Assembly: GCA_028704435.1 (NCBI GenBank)
Contig: JAQWFL010000005.1
Coordinates: 50,187 to 114,186, forward strand
Reading direction: 5' to 3'
From: Anaerostipes sp.
GTDB taxonomy: Bacteria; Bacillota; Clostridia; Lachnospirales; Lachnospiraceae
Length of the DNA stretch: 64,000 nt
Of the stretch, positions 14,795 through 23,205 are shown one piece after another; the stretch's first letter is position 1, and each line of letters starts with the position of its first letter. The notes beneath the pieces are model-generated. The model did no database searches. It was not told the DNA's origin and saw only the letters and a program-made list of their open reading frames with translations. A program made the position numbers and the translations under genes.

Positions 14795-15430
14795 ATGAAA
14801 AGAGAAGAGAAAAATGCAATTTCTAGGCAGCGGATTTTAAATGCTGCATTAAATGAGTTTTCAAAAAAAGGATATGGAGGTGCTTCTTTGAATGCAGTTT
14901 GTGCTGAAAATTCTATATCTAAAGGGATTATCTATCACCATTTCAAAGATAAGGATGAATTGTATCTGATATGCGTGAGGGATTGTTTCAATGCGTTGAC
15001 GGCATACATGGAGGACGTGCAAGAGGATATGTTTGGCAACATTGAGCAGCAGCTAAGTGCCTATTTTGATGGAAGACTTCGCTTTTTTGCGGAACATCCT
15101 TTGTATCTTGGTATTTTTTTAGATGTAGTTTTGAATCCACCCATCCACTTGAGCACACAGCTTGCAGAGGCACAGTCTGCTTTTGATACATTAAATATAT
15201 CTGTGCTGACTGAGCTGTTAGAAAGCACACCTTTGCGAAAGGGGATTTCTGTTGCTGCTGTAACAGAAGATTTTAGGATGTATATGGATTTTTTTAATGC
15301 ACGCTTTCGTGGGGCAATTACTGATGATATTACTCTTGAAGATGTGCTACATGAACATGAAGAAAGGAGTCACCGCCAGCTCAGTATTTTACTGTATGGG
15401 GTGTTAGAACATAAAGATGAAAATGACTGA
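14795..15430 (+). CDS. TetR/AcrR-family regulator of MATE pump
   Basis: A 211-aa TetR protein. The N-terminal HTH is 'RQRILNAALNEFSKKGYGGASLNAVCAENSISKGIIYHHFKDKDELY'-like in layout (residues about 10-55; 'SKGIIYHHFKDK' is the recognition helix region), followed by an all-helical ligand domain. A GTGAGGTGA site precedes ATG 14795. The stop overlaps the start of a MATE transporter by 14 bases, so it almost certainly controls that pump. Two operator-like palindromes sit in its own promoter, so the pair is probably autorepressed and induced by a toxic substrate of the pump. Confidence 0.9.
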   Translation: MKREEKNAISRQRILNAALNEFSKKGYGGASLNAVCAENSISKGIIYHHFKDKDELYLICVRDCFNALTAYMEDVQEDMFGNIEQQLSAYFDGRLRFFAEHPLYLGIFLDVVLNPPIHLSTQLAEAQSAFDTLNISVLTELLESTPLRKGISVAAVTEDFRMYMDFFNARFRGAITDDITLEDVLHEHEERSHRQLSILLYGVLEHKDEND

Positions 15431-16799
15431 TACTACAAGTAAGGAATCGTTACTATCCACTATGAATCCATCGAAAGCCATTACTAAATTAGCAATTCCT
15501 GCCACGCTGGCATTGTTGGCAAAAGCGGTCTATAATATCGTAGATACCGCCTATATTGGTATGTTAGATAGCGATATTGCACTTGCGGCAGTGGGTGTTA
15601 CGTTGCCACTACTGTTAATTATGGTGTCTGTGGAAAATATTTTTGCTGCAGGTGCGGCTGTATTGGCAGGGCGTCAGCTTGGTGCCAATGACAAAAATGG
15701 GGCAAGTCGTACAATTACAACTGTTGTGGGACTTTCTATAGGAATTGGTGTTTTGCTTTGTGTTTTGGGCATTTTTTTCATAGAACCGTTACTGCGAGCC
15801 TTCGGTGCATCTAATGCGGTTTTACCTCAAGCAAAAGATTATGCATTTTGGATGTTTATAGCCGCTGTTTTCAATCTTCCGGCGCAAAGTCTGAACTGTG
15901 CAGCTCGAGCGGAATCCTCTGTGAAAATATCCACCATTGCAGTAACGGTGGGTGCGATACTAAACGTAGTGCTTGATCCTGTGTTTATGTTCTCGTGGGG
16001 GCTTGATATGGGAGTTGAGGGTGCATCTCTTGCTACAACAGTTTCCCAATGTGGAACCTTTGCAATTCTCGCATGGTTTTATCTTCGAGGACACTCCATT
16101 ATCAAAATAAAGGTTTCAAGCTTTCAACTCTCCACAAAATTGGTTTGGGATGTTGTGTCCATTGGCATTCCAACGGCGGTTATCCAAATTTGTCTTGCTG
16201 TTGCAACTTCTTTAACCAATATTGCTGCAAAGCCTTTGCCAGACGCAGATCTTATCATTGCCGCTTATGGCGTAGTGCAACGGTTGATTCTGATTGGATG
16301 TTATGTGATTATGGGATTCATGCAGGGGTATCAGCCTGTGGCTTCCTATGCATTTGGTGCAAAAAACCAGGAGCGTTTTTATCAATCTGTTGGTTTTGCC
16401 TTACGTGGTTCATTACTGCTGACAATAATTGTTGCCGTAGTATACATCATTTTAGCCAACCCGCTTATTATGCTATTTAATCAAAACCCAGCGGTAATTG
16501 AATATGGGCGTTGGTTGTTGATTTCACAGGTGGCATTGTATCCAGCTTTTGGGATGTGCTATATGATGACAATTACGTTTCAAACCATCGGCTCATCTAA
16601 GATGGGGCTTTTTCTATCGTTGATACGACAAGGACTGTTTTATATTCCGTTTATTGTGATAATGCCAAAGATATTAGGTGTAAAGGGCATCTATTTTTCA
16701 CAGCCTTTTGCGGATATATTGACCATAGTAGTATGTATATTCTTGGTGAAGCCAATGAAAAAAATAGCATCACATAATATAACAAGCTGCATACGGTAA
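15417..16799 (+). CDS. MATE-family multidrug efflux transporter
   Basis: A 460-aa membrane protein with about 12 predicted helices in two related halves, typical of MATE antiporters of the DinF/NorM fold: 'AITKLAIPATLALLAKAVYNIVDTAYIG' near the N-terminus and 'IGIPTAVIQICLAVATSLTNIAA' opening the second half. It should export cationic drugs or metabolites in exchange for Na+ or H+. It overlaps the upstream TetR gene by 14 bases and would be co-transcribed and co-translated with it. Length is normal and no disruption is seen. Confidence 0.9.
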   Translation: MKMTDTTSKESLLSTMNPSKAITKLAIPATLALLAKAVYNIVDTAYIGMLDSDIALAAVGVTLPLLLIMVSVENIFAAGAAVLAGRQLGANDKNGASRTITTVVGLSIGIGVLLCVLGIFFIEPLLRAFGASNAVLPQAKDYAFWMFIAAVFNLPAQSLNCAARAESSVKISTIAVTVGAILNVVLDPVFMFSWGLDMGVEGASLATTVSQCGTFAILAWFYLRGHSIIKIKVSSFQLSTKLVWDVVSIGIPTAVIQICLAVATSLTNIAAKPLPDADLIIAAYGVVQRLILIGCYVIMGFMQGYQPVASYAFGAKNQERFYQSVGFALRGSLLLTIIVAVVYIILANPLIMLFNQNPAVIEYGRWLLISQVALYPAFGMCYMMTITFQTIGSSKMGLFLSLIRQGLFYIPFIVIMPKILGVKGIYFSQPFADILTIVVCIFLVKPMKKIASHNITSCIR

Positions 16800-16805
16800 A
16801 ATAAG

Positions 16806-17449
16806 TTAATCTCGATGGAATAAATCCCGTGTATATACTTTTTCCTTTACATCGTCCAAGCAGCTATTGTATCTATTTGCAATAATGCTATGACTTGTTT
16901 TCTTAAATGTATCCAAGTCATTTACAATTTTAGAACCGAAAAAAGTCGTACCATTCTCCAAGGTTGGTTCATAAATAATAACAGTGGCACCTTTTGCTTT
17001 GATTCGTTTCATAATGCCTTGGATACTACTTTGACGGAAGTTGTCACTGTTACTCTTCATTGTTAAACGATAAACGCCTACAACAATTTTTTTTTCCATT
17101 GTAATGTCCCAAGAACTGTTTGCTCCGTATGCACCAGCAAGTTCTAGTACACGGTTTGCGATAAAATCTTTTCTTGTACGGTTCCTGCTACAGAAATATT
17201 AAGTGGAACGTGTTTTTCAAGTGGAGTTGACTCCTCTGTATCTACAAAAAATGAAATCGGCTCAAACTCTAGAACTTCTCCTGTTTTTTCTAATTGCAAA
17301 ATGGATGGAATATAATCCTTGGCTTCTATGCGAACAATCATTCCGCGATTAATCCCTGTAAGTTCTGATAATTCTTTTGGTGTCATGTTTTTAAGTTTTC
17401 TAGTATCTACGATTTGCTTAGCAAGCAGAGATAAAGATAATCTTTTCAT
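16806..17449 (-). pseudogene. XRE-UDP-glucose 6-dehydrogenase fusion, internally deleted
   Basis: On the reverse strand the reading starts at 17449 as an XRE regulator domain ('LLAKQIVDTRKLKNMTPKEL', 'GINRGMIVRIEAKDYIPSI') followed by 'LNISVAGT', the beginning of the nucleotide-sugar dehydrogenase Rossmann domain. The sequence then jumps directly to the C-terminal third: '[19 protein letters not shown]' in a shifted frame, then '[20 protein letters not shown]' through '[16 protein letters not shown]'. Roughly 300 residues containing the NAD site and catalytic Cys are missing. It is a dead gene for UDP-glucuronate synthesis. The HTH part could still be translated as a short protein with a random tail. 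Confidence 0.8.
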
Positions 17450-17655
17450 TATATGTACAATTCCCTTCTATTCATATAGTGCAACTTATTTATACGTATA
17501 TTAATTATAGCATTAATAAGGATCATAATAACTGCTATTTTATATTCGGACTTGTATCTATAGGTAAAGTTAAAGTCTTTGGGATGATAGCGTGTTTACT
17601 TTTTCGTGATTACCAGATATAATTTTTTAAAGAAATATAGTTATAGGAATTAGGG
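17450..17655 (+). other. Gene-free AT-rich stretch
   Basis: Contains upstream sequence of the reverse XRE fusion and the lost 5' part of the GNAT remnant. No clear signal is recognised. Confidence 0.3.
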
Positions 17656-17928
17656 ATGCTAGTAGCTGGCAATGAATTAATTGGAACAGGAAGCATCAAT
17701 GATAATCATATTACAAGGGTTTATGTTAATCCTAAGTATCAAAAACAGGGATATGGCAGTTTTATTATGCAGACATTAGAAAATGAAATTGCGTTAAGTT
17801 TTAATGATGTACATTTAGATGCATCACTTCCTGCAAGTCATATGTATGAAAATGGTGTAAGATTGGTGTATGAAGTAATGGAGAAAAGATTAATCGGAGA
17901 TAAATTTTCCCAGGATGGAAAAATCTAA
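17656..17928 (+). pseudogene. GNAT acetyltransferase remnant
   Basis: 90 codons preserve the acetyl-CoA motif A region, 'ITRVYVNPKYQKQGYGSFIM', after 'GNELIGTGSI'. The first half of a normal GNAT domain is missing. The part between 'DASLPASHMYE' and 'NGVRLVYEVMEKRL' appears shortened compared with what is expected of this family (loss of the beta-bulge/'GYKTV' segment). There is no credible ribosome site before ATG 17656. It is probably non-functional. Confidence 0.6.
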
Positions 17929-17982
17929 ATTTAATTCCGAAAATGTAATGCGAAAACTTGAATTTATGAAGGAGATTTGAAA

Positions 17983-18585
17983 ATGGATACAACTAAGCTT
18001 TTTTGGACAAGAGAACCACAGGATTCAATAATAGCAAAAGATAAAATCGAAATCACCACTGAACCTCATACGGATTTGTGGCAAAGAACGTATTATCATT
18101 TTAGAAATGATTCTGCACCAGTGTTACAAATGAAAACTTCTCAAAAATATTTCTCATTCATTGTGAAAACAAATTTTGAAAGTAAACATCGTTTTGATCA
18201 GTGTGGTGTAATTGTATATTTGGATAGTGATAATTGGATTAAAGGCTCTATTGAATACGAAAATGAAAGTTTTCAACACCTTGGAAGTGTCGTTACGAAT
18301 AATGGTTATTCAGATTGGGCAACAACTGAAGTTGATGCTTCAATCAAATCTATGTGGTATAGGTTAAGCAGAAGAGATGATGATTTTTGCATTGAATGCT
18401 CAACCGATGGCATTAGATTTCAACAGATGCGTATTTGCCATATGTTTAATGCAAAAGATGAAGTACAGTTTGGAGTGTATGCTTGTAGTCCAGAAGATTC
18501 TTCATTCAAAGCAACATTCACTCATTTAGAGTTAACTGATTGTAAATGGCTTGCCCATGATGGTCAGAGACCAGATGAGTTGTAA
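17983..18585 (+). CDS. DUF1349 family protein
   Basis: A 200-aa protein of the DUF1349 family, predicted to fold as a concanavalin-like beta sandwich: 'LFWTREPQDSIIAKDKIEI', 'DLWQRTYYHFRNDSAPVLQM', 'FDQCGVIVYLDSDNWIKGSIEYE' and a C-terminal 'FGVYACSPEDSSFKATFTHL'. No signal peptide, so cytosolic. Family members are suspected of binding carbohydrate, but the function is not established. ATG 17983 has GAAGGAGAT upstream at good spacing; TTG 17977 is too close to it. The gene appears intact, unlike its neighbours on both sides. Confidence 0.8.
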   Translation: MDTTKLFWTREPQDSIIAKDKIEITTEPHTDLWQRTYYHFRNDSAPVLQMKTSQKYFSFIVKTNFESKHRFDQCGVIVYLDSDNWIKGSIEYENESFQHLGSVVTNNGYSDWATTEVDASIKSMWYRLSRRDDDFCIECSTDGIRFQQMRICHMFNAKDEVQFGVYACSPEDSSFKATFTHLELTDCKWLAHDGQRPDEL

Positions 18586-18688
18586 GACTAAATCCGATTT
18601 GTAGAGATGATGACAAATTCCAGTTTGCATTGCGGAAAATTTGAAGTTGTAACAGAGATTAATATATAATTGAGGGGAACATATTAAA

Positions 18689-19026
18689 ATGAGGAAAAAA
18701 TATTTATTATCCCACTTATCTTAGTCCTAATATTCAGCCTTAATGGCTGTTCTAGAAATAAACGTGTATATGTAATAAGTAAAGATAAAGAAGCAAAAAC
18801 AATTCAAGCAAAAGTAGTTGATTTTGGCTCGTTTATGGATATAAATATAGGTGATGTTCCCGTAGCAACAGAAGGTGAACTCGACTGTTCAGAACTTATA
18901 ACGATTGGCGGAATTAAAGAGGATTCTGAATGGATAATCTCATACGTAGATGAAAATCAAAAAAGTTTTCCGCTAAGTGTTTATTCTATTGAAAGTATTG
19001 AGAACTTTTCTCAACGAGCAAAATGA
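18689..19026 (+). pseudogene. Small lipoprotein gene with early frameshift
   Basis: GAGGGGA precedes ATG 18689 (MRKKYLL...), but that frame stops within 12 codons. After a one-base shift the sequence continues as a signal peptide 'IPLILVLIFSLNGC' with lipobox Cys and a mature part of about 90 residues ending 'IENFSQRAK'. The domain matches nothing recognised. A terminator follows. It could be a recent pseudogene or a sequencing error in the AAAAAA or TTTATT tract. Confidence 0.55.
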
Positions 19027-19036
19027 GCATAATTTT

Positions 19037-19076
19037 TAGCTTAACAAATTAGAATTTCATATTTAAGCTATTTTTT
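19037..19076 (+). terminator. Terminator after lipoprotein gene
   Basis: TAGCTTAA/TTAAGCTA with a 22-base loop followed by TTTTTT. It also overlaps the last codons of the convergent DUF2798-like gene. Confidence 0.6.
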
Positions 19077-19745
19077 GATGAGCTTCATTTCTTCACTAAT
19101 CTCATCTACTCGTTTTACGATATCAGCAATTGCATCTGCTTCATTTATAGGTCTTAGTTTTTCACCTTTTTCTTCGGCTATATGAGCCTGAGTTTCTCTA
19201 TTCTGAATATCCTTTCTGAATAGAAATTTGAACAGGGTGCGAATGAAAGGTTGAATAAAAAATAGCTGTGTAAAAAAGGCAAAAGGGAAATTAAAGCATA
19301 CCAGTTTGAGCCAGTTTGCCAACAAGGTGAAAATATTAAATCCTGCATAATATGGATAATACATAAATGCTGCAATGAAACTCATAGCAGGGCACATAAG
19401 TCCAACGGTTGCACATATAATTGCGGATTCAAACATCATTGGATGATTCTTTGCAGGATCGAATACCTTACAGGCGAGTTTGAAAGAACATGGACTCCCC
19501 ATAATGGTTTCCAAGGCAAAAGCAAAACAAAATTCGATTAAAATGATTGTCCAGATAGGAAACATACGTCCAAACATATAGACGCCACCTTGTGAATTGA
19601 TTGCAGCCAGTACACGGGATTCTCCGGTAATAGACATAAGTGTTGCCCTATTAACAACATATAAGCTGTAAAAGACGTAGGCATGTACAGTGATGAGTAC
19701 AGTAAGGAAGGCAAATACCATCCTTTGAAATTGATTTCTTGGCAT
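19068..19745 (-). CDS. DUF2798-type membrane protein
   Basis: A 225-aa membrane protein on the reverse strand with about four hydrophobic segments ('QRMVFAFLTVLITVHAYVFY', 'FPIWTIILIEFCFAFALE', and two more) and a charged cytoplasmic tail of about 50 residues. The N-terminal stretch resembles DUF2798 family members, which are of unknown function. AAGGAG precedes ATG at 19745. It has no operon partner. The gap upstream contains a large nested inverted repeat. Confidence 0.7.
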   Translation of the reverse strand: MPRNQFQRMVFAFLTVLITVHAYVFYSLYVVNRATLMSITGESRVLAAINSQGGVYMFGRMFPIWTIILIEFCFAFALETIMGSPCSFKLACKVFDPAKNHPMMFESAIICATVGLMCPAMSFIAAFMYYPYYAGFNIFTLLANWLKLVCFNFPFAFFTQLFFIQPFIRTLFKFLFRKDIQNRETQAHIAEEKGEKLRPINEADAIADIVKRVDEISEEMKLIKK

Positions 19746-19794
19746 AATAAAAAGCTCCTTTTTGATATATTTACAATAAATAAATGCATAAAAA

Positions 19795-19875
19795 GACACA
19801 TGCGAATCTGTTAATAGCTATGAAAATTTCATAGTACCGTAATCAGATTTATGTGCGATAAGCACCACATGTGTC
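19795..19875. repeat. Nested inverted-repeat element
   Basis: GACACATG (19795-19802) pairs with CATGTGTC (19868-19875), AATCTG with CAGATT inside it, and a perfect CTATGAAA-A-TTTCATAG (19818-19834) lies at the core. The roughly 80-base unit could fold as a long imperfect hairpin. It is flanked by TCGTTAT repeats. It might be a small palindromic mobile element or a regulatory structure. Confidence 0.45.
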
Positions 19876-20053
19876 GTTATGTATCGTTATTCAATTGCTT
19901 AAATATAGTACCATAAATACATACGAAAATTCAAATAGAAATTTTATTGCAGCAAATATTGAAGCACCCCAAATAGACAAAACAAGTCATTTGCAAGAAG
20001 CTTATGAGTTTGGGAAAATGTATATAAGGAATTATTTAGCTTTGAATCTGTAA
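19871..20053 (+). pseudogene. Unrecognised C-terminal coding fragment
   Basis: A 60-codon frame without a convincing start; the likely coding part is 'NFIAANIEAPQIDKTSHLQEAYEFGKMYIRNYLALNL', which looks like a helical C-terminus. It ends just before the ribosome site of the next gene, as if it were the last piece of an upstream operon gene. Not recognised. Confidence 0.25.
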
Positions 20054-20069
20054 AAGGAGTGGAAATGAA

Positions 20070-20294
20070 ATGTGTATGGAATGTTATATTGATGAAAAAA
20101 TACCTTTGTGGAACTTGCGGGCGGTGTATTTGTGTACTGCTGATTATAGTATGAAAAAGTCTTGTGGTATTTATGAGCTAAAAAGTGAAAATGGCAGACC
20201 TTCATACAAAATTTTTGCGGATAGCGAGGACTTACAGTTATATCTAAATAAGAATACAGAAATATATGTGAGAGCGATAACCTTAAAAGTGTAA
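20070..20294 (+). CDS. 74-aa hypothetical protein
   Basis: AAAGGAG precedes ATG 20070 by 11 bases. The protein has cysteines at the N-terminus ('MCMECYIDEKIP') and a mixed alpha/beta composition; no family is recognised. It lies 58 bases upstream of the MazE start, separated from it by a promoter, so it is probably not part of the toxin-antitoxin unit. Low composition bias and intact length suggest a real but unknown gene. Confidence 0.45.
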   Translation: MCMECYIDEKIPLWNLRAVYLCTADYSMKKSCGIYELKSENGRPSYKIFADSEDLQLYLNKNTEIYVRAITLKV

Positions 20295-20295
20295 T

Positions 20296-20334
20296 TTGAT
20301 ATTTGTACTAATGTAGTATATACTATGTATATAC
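20296..20334 (+). promoter_or_regulatory. mazEF promoter and palindromic operator
   Basis: TTGATA (20296-20301), 17 bp, TATACT (20319-20324). Two alternating palindromes overlap the -10 region: TAGTATATACTA and GTATATAC-TAT-GTATATAC. This resembles the alternating palindrome used for MazE autorepression. Confidence 0.7.
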
Positions 20335-20351
20335 AGAAGGAGGGCGAAATA

Positions 20352-20594
20352 ATGATTGTACAAGTTAAATCGTGGGGAAATGGTCAAGGTGTAAGATTTT
20401 CAAAAGAATTATTAGATACAATAGGTGTTCATATTGATGAGTTTTTAAATGTTCAAGTGAAAGATGGAAGGATAATTTTATCTAAAACATTTAAACACAA
20501 AACATTGGAAGAAAGAGCAGCTGAATTCAAAGGACAAGTCGGACCTTATGAAGAGTACTCCTGGGGAGATGCACAAGGAAGGGAAGAGTGGTAA
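20352..20594 (+). CDS. mazE: MazE-like antitoxin (AbrB/SpoVT fold)
   Basis: An 80-aa protein. Residues 1-45 form an AbrB/MazE swapped-hairpin DNA-binding domain ('VKSWGNGQGVRFSKELLD', 'LNVQVKDGRIILSK'); the C-terminal 35 residues, rich in Glu, Trp and Tyr, should wrap around and block the toxin. GGAGGG at about 20339-20344 gives ATG 20352 as start; the ATG at 20325 lies upstream of the ribosome site. Three bases separate it from mazF. It should repress its own promoter through the palindromes at 20313-20334. Confidence 0.88.
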   Translation: MIVQVKSWGNGQGVRFSKELLDTIGVHIDEFLNVQVKDGRIILSKTFKHKTLEERAAEFKGQVGPYEEYSWGDAQGREEW

Positions 20595-20597
20595 GGA

Positions 20598-20915
20598 ATG
20601 TTTAATGAGATTTGTCAAGGAGATATTCTTTCTGTTGAAAGGATTCATACACCAGTATTGGTTGTGAGCAAAATGTTCTTTAATAAAACGGAACAAATTA
20701 TTGCGTGTCCGATACTAGGAGAAGCATCTGAAGACCCATTACACATTACTATCTATACAAAAGAAATGAAGGGTGTGGTATTATGCGAACAAATGAAATT
20801 GTTAGATTTAAGGGCGCGTGGATATAAGAAAAGTTCTGAGCTACAAATAAATGAAATTATGAATATTGCAGATGCAATTCAAAGTATATTTGATTATTAC
20901 CCATTTGGGAAATGA
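20598..20915 (+). CDS. mazF: MazF/PemK-family endoribonuclease toxin
   Basis: A 105-aa PemK/MazF-type mRNA interferase: 'CQGDILSVERIHTPVLVVSK' carries the conserved first strands, and 'LCEQMKLLDLRARGY' the conserved 'EQ...LD' segment. Its N-terminus has 'GDI' where many family members have 'GDIYW', and the usual catalytic Arg near residue 25 ('RP') is replaced by Val-Ser-Lys, so activity needs confirmation. It follows mazE by three bases in the normal order and probably forms a sequence-specific RNA-cutting toxin kept silent by MazE. Confidence 0.85.
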   Translation: MFNEICQGDILSVERIHTPVLVVSKMFFNKTEQIIACPILGEASEDPLHITIYTKEMKGVVLCEQMKLLDLRARGYKKSSELQINEIMNIADAIQSIFDYYPFGK

Positions 20916-20951
20916 CGAACAGGAAAATCAAAGCTCATAAAGGAGAACAGT

Positions 20952-21614
20952 ATGGATATACAACACTTTTTCATAGAAAAGGGACAAGGTGAGCCTATCA
21001 TTCTTCTCCATGGGAATGGAGAGAATAGCGATTACTTTGTAAATCAAATAGGGGTTCTTTCAAAGATCTATCATGTATATGCCCTGGATACCAGAGGACA
21101 TGGCAGGACACCAAGGGGCGACCGTCCCTTTACCATAAGACAATTTGCGGATGATTTGTTTGGATTTATGAAGGAGCAACATATTCGACAGAGCAATTTG
21201 CTTGGTTTTTCCGACGGAGCAAATATCGCAATGGTATTTGCGATACGTTATCCGGAAATGGTGAAAAGGCTAATATTAAATGGCGCAAACCTGAATGCGA
21301 AAGGGGTAAAAGCAACTACGCAAATCCCAATTGAGATTGGATATAAAATTGCAAAAAGGTGTGCCAATAAGAAAGCAGAGATGTTGGGACTTATGGTGAA
21401 TGACCCGAATATTTTTGCTTCTGAACTATCAGCCATTAAAGCAGAAACACTGGTAATCGCCGGGACAAAGGATATGATAAAGGAAGTACATACTCGGCAG
21501 ATTGCTAGTCATATTTCTAATTGTGAATTGAAATTTATAAAGGGAAATCACTTTATAGCAAATAAGAATCCAGACGAGTTCAATGAAGCTATCTTGAATT
21601 TTTTACGTGATTGA
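20952..21614 (+). CDS. Alpha/beta-fold hydrolase
   Basis: A 220-aa alpha/beta hydrolase. The oxyanion 'LLHGNGE' is at about residues 18-24, the nucleophile elbow 'GFSDGAN' (Ser) at about 84-90, the acid in 'VIAGTKDMIK', and the base in 'IKGNHFIANK'. The cap domain is short. The substrate is unknown; such proteins are often carboxylesterases or acyl hydrolases. AAAGGAG lies upstream of ATG 20952. It is 36 bases downstream of mazF and might read through from that promoter. Confidence 0.85.
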   Translation: MDIQHFFIEKGQGEPIILLHGNGENSDYFVNQIGVLSKIYHVYALDTRGHGRTPRGDRPFTIRQFADDLFGFMKEQHIRQSNLLGFSDGANIAMVFAIRYPEMVKRLILNGANLNAKGVKATTQIPIEIGYKIAKRCANKKAEMLGLMVNDPNIFASELSAIKAETLVIAGTKDMIKEVHTRQIASHISNCELKFIKGNHFIANKNPDEFNEAILNFLRD

Positions 21615-21650
21615 GCAAGAAGACGCTATGTTTAAAAATTGGGATTTTCC

Positions 21651-21767
21651 AAGGAGGATATTATTTCTGCACTTTATAAGGCCAATATATGTGCTAATGA
21701 TGATAGTATGCAATCATTAGTTTATAAGGATATTCAAAAAGCATTAAAGGAAATACAAGAATTTTAA
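21651..21767 (+). pseudogene. Unrecognised C-terminal fragment
   Basis: 38 codons in an open frame, 'KEDIISALYKANICANDDSM' onward, ending 'DIQKALKEIQEF', with no start signal. It reads like the helical end of a larger protein whose beginning is lost. The rest of the 21615-21929 gap shows no gene. Confidence 0.3.
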
Positions 21768-21929
21768 AATGATTTATCATAGTGGTATGGATACCATCTG
21801 CATTATTTGGAAAAGTGGTTTGTTCTATAGAGTAAAAAATTTTGCTGGGAGGCTTTGTTTGACTAAATAATATTGGTTTATATAAGTGTTGTTATCTACG
21901 AAAATAGTTGATAAAAGAGGAGAAAAATT

Positions 21930-22469
21930 ATGGAACTTTTAACAGAAAGACTTATTCTTCGTCCGTGGAAGGATGAAGATGCCCAGAGTTTGTATGAATA
22001 TGCAAAGGACCCGTCTGTGGGTCCCATTGCCGGATGGCCTGTACATACTAGTGTGGAGAATAGCAGAGAACTTATTAAAGATGTTTTATCTGCACCAGAA
22101 ACCTATGCAGTGTGTCTGAAAGAGGATAATAAAGCGATTGGAAGTATTGGTTTAATTCCACCTATGGAGTCACACACACAAGCTGCTGATAATGAAATCG
22201 AAGTGGGTTACTGGATTGGAGTTCCCTTCTGGGGTAAGGGTTATATTCCAGAAGCAATAAGAAGACTGCAGAAACATGCATTTGAAGATTTAGGTTGTGT
22301 GGCGATGTGGTGTGGTTATTATGATGGGAATGAAAAATCCAAGATTTGTCAAGAAAAATGTGGCTTTGTTTATCACCATACAGAAGAGAATAAACCCTGT
22401 TCGTTGATGGGTGATGTTAGAACAGAGCATTTCTCCAGAATTACGAGAGAGGAATGGGAAAGTCAGTAA
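21930..22469 (+). CDS. GNAT acetyltransferase (RimJ/RimL type)
   Basis: 179 aa. Starts 'MELLTERLILRPWKDEDAQ', the standard opening of RimJ/RimL-like N-acetyltransferases; 'EVGYWIGVPFWGKGYIPEAI' is motif A for acetyl-CoA binding, and 'NEKSKICQEKCGFVYH' the motif B helix and strand. The substrate (ribosomal N-terminus, amino acid or small molecule) cannot be told. GAGGAG precedes ATG 21930. It is a single intact gene between remnants. Confidence 0.88.
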   Translation: MELLTERLILRPWKDEDAQSLYEYAKDPSVGPIAGWPVHTSVENSRELIKDVLSAPETYAVCLKEDNKAIGSIGLIPPMESHTQAADNEIEVGYWIGVPFWGKGYIPEAIRRLQKHAFEDLGCVAMWCGYYDGNEKSKICQEKCGFVYHHTEENKPCSLMGDVRTEHFSRITREEWESQ

Positions 22470-22549
22470 TATAAATGAAGATATCTTACAAGCCATTTCA
22501 AATCTAAAGTGATATAATGTCACTACATATTACGCGAGGAGGAATGAGC

Positions 22550-23205
22550 ATGAAGAAAGAGATAAAAACGGTGGTTTTTGACGAAGAACTTCGTTTGGAA
22601 GCATACCAATTTAAAGGGATTGTACAGCCTTTTCCAAACCATTTTCATGAATATTATGTGATTGGTTTTGTTGAGGGTGGAAAACGTTATCTTTCCTGCA
22701 AAAATAAAGAATATATGATACAAAAGGGTGATGTTGTATTATTTAATCCTGGGGATAATCATACTTGTGTGCAAAGGGATCAGGGAACTCTTGATTATCG
22801 AGGACTTAATATTTCCAAAGAAGTTATGCTGGATTTGACAGAGGAAGTAACTGGAACAAGAAGTCTTCCTGGCTTTACCCAAACAGTCATTTCTGATGAT
22901 GAAATTAATTGTTTTCTTCATCCTATACATAAAATGATAATGAAAGGTTCTAATGAATTTGGCAAGGAGGAGAATTTGTTTCTTCTCCTTACATTGTTAA
23001 TTCAAAGATATGGTCAGCCATTTGAAAAATGTATTCCAGAGTGTAGAGATGAAATTGAAAAGGCATGTGAATTTATGAAGCAGCATTACAGACTGGATTT
23101 TCAGATCAAAGTCATTTTACAAATTATTTTAGTCGTTTTATTGGTCTGGCTCCAGGAGCATATCGGGAAATGTTTTCACGTAGGGAGAAAGTAAATGAAA
23201 AATAA
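22550..23205 (+). pseudogene. AraC-family regulator, HTH deleted and frameshifted
   Basis: Residues 1-140 are a complete cupin-like AraC sensor domain ('NHFHEYYVIGFVEGGKRY', 'GDVVLFNPGDNHTC'). After 'EKACEFMKQHYRLDF' the first of the two HTH motifs is missing. The second reappears in another frame as 'SHFTNYFSRFIGLAPGAYRE', ending at TAA 23203-23205. The frame without the shift ends at 23194 in nonsense residues. DNA binding should be lost. GAGGAGG gives ATG 22550 as start. It probably regulated the transporter gene whose start it overlaps. Confidence 0.8.

Noticed and set aside
16049..16480. 143-codon alternative frame inside the MATE gene
   Set aside because: Same strand, shifted frame, rich in Cys and Trp as expected of out-of-frame reading; the MATE frame is conserved.
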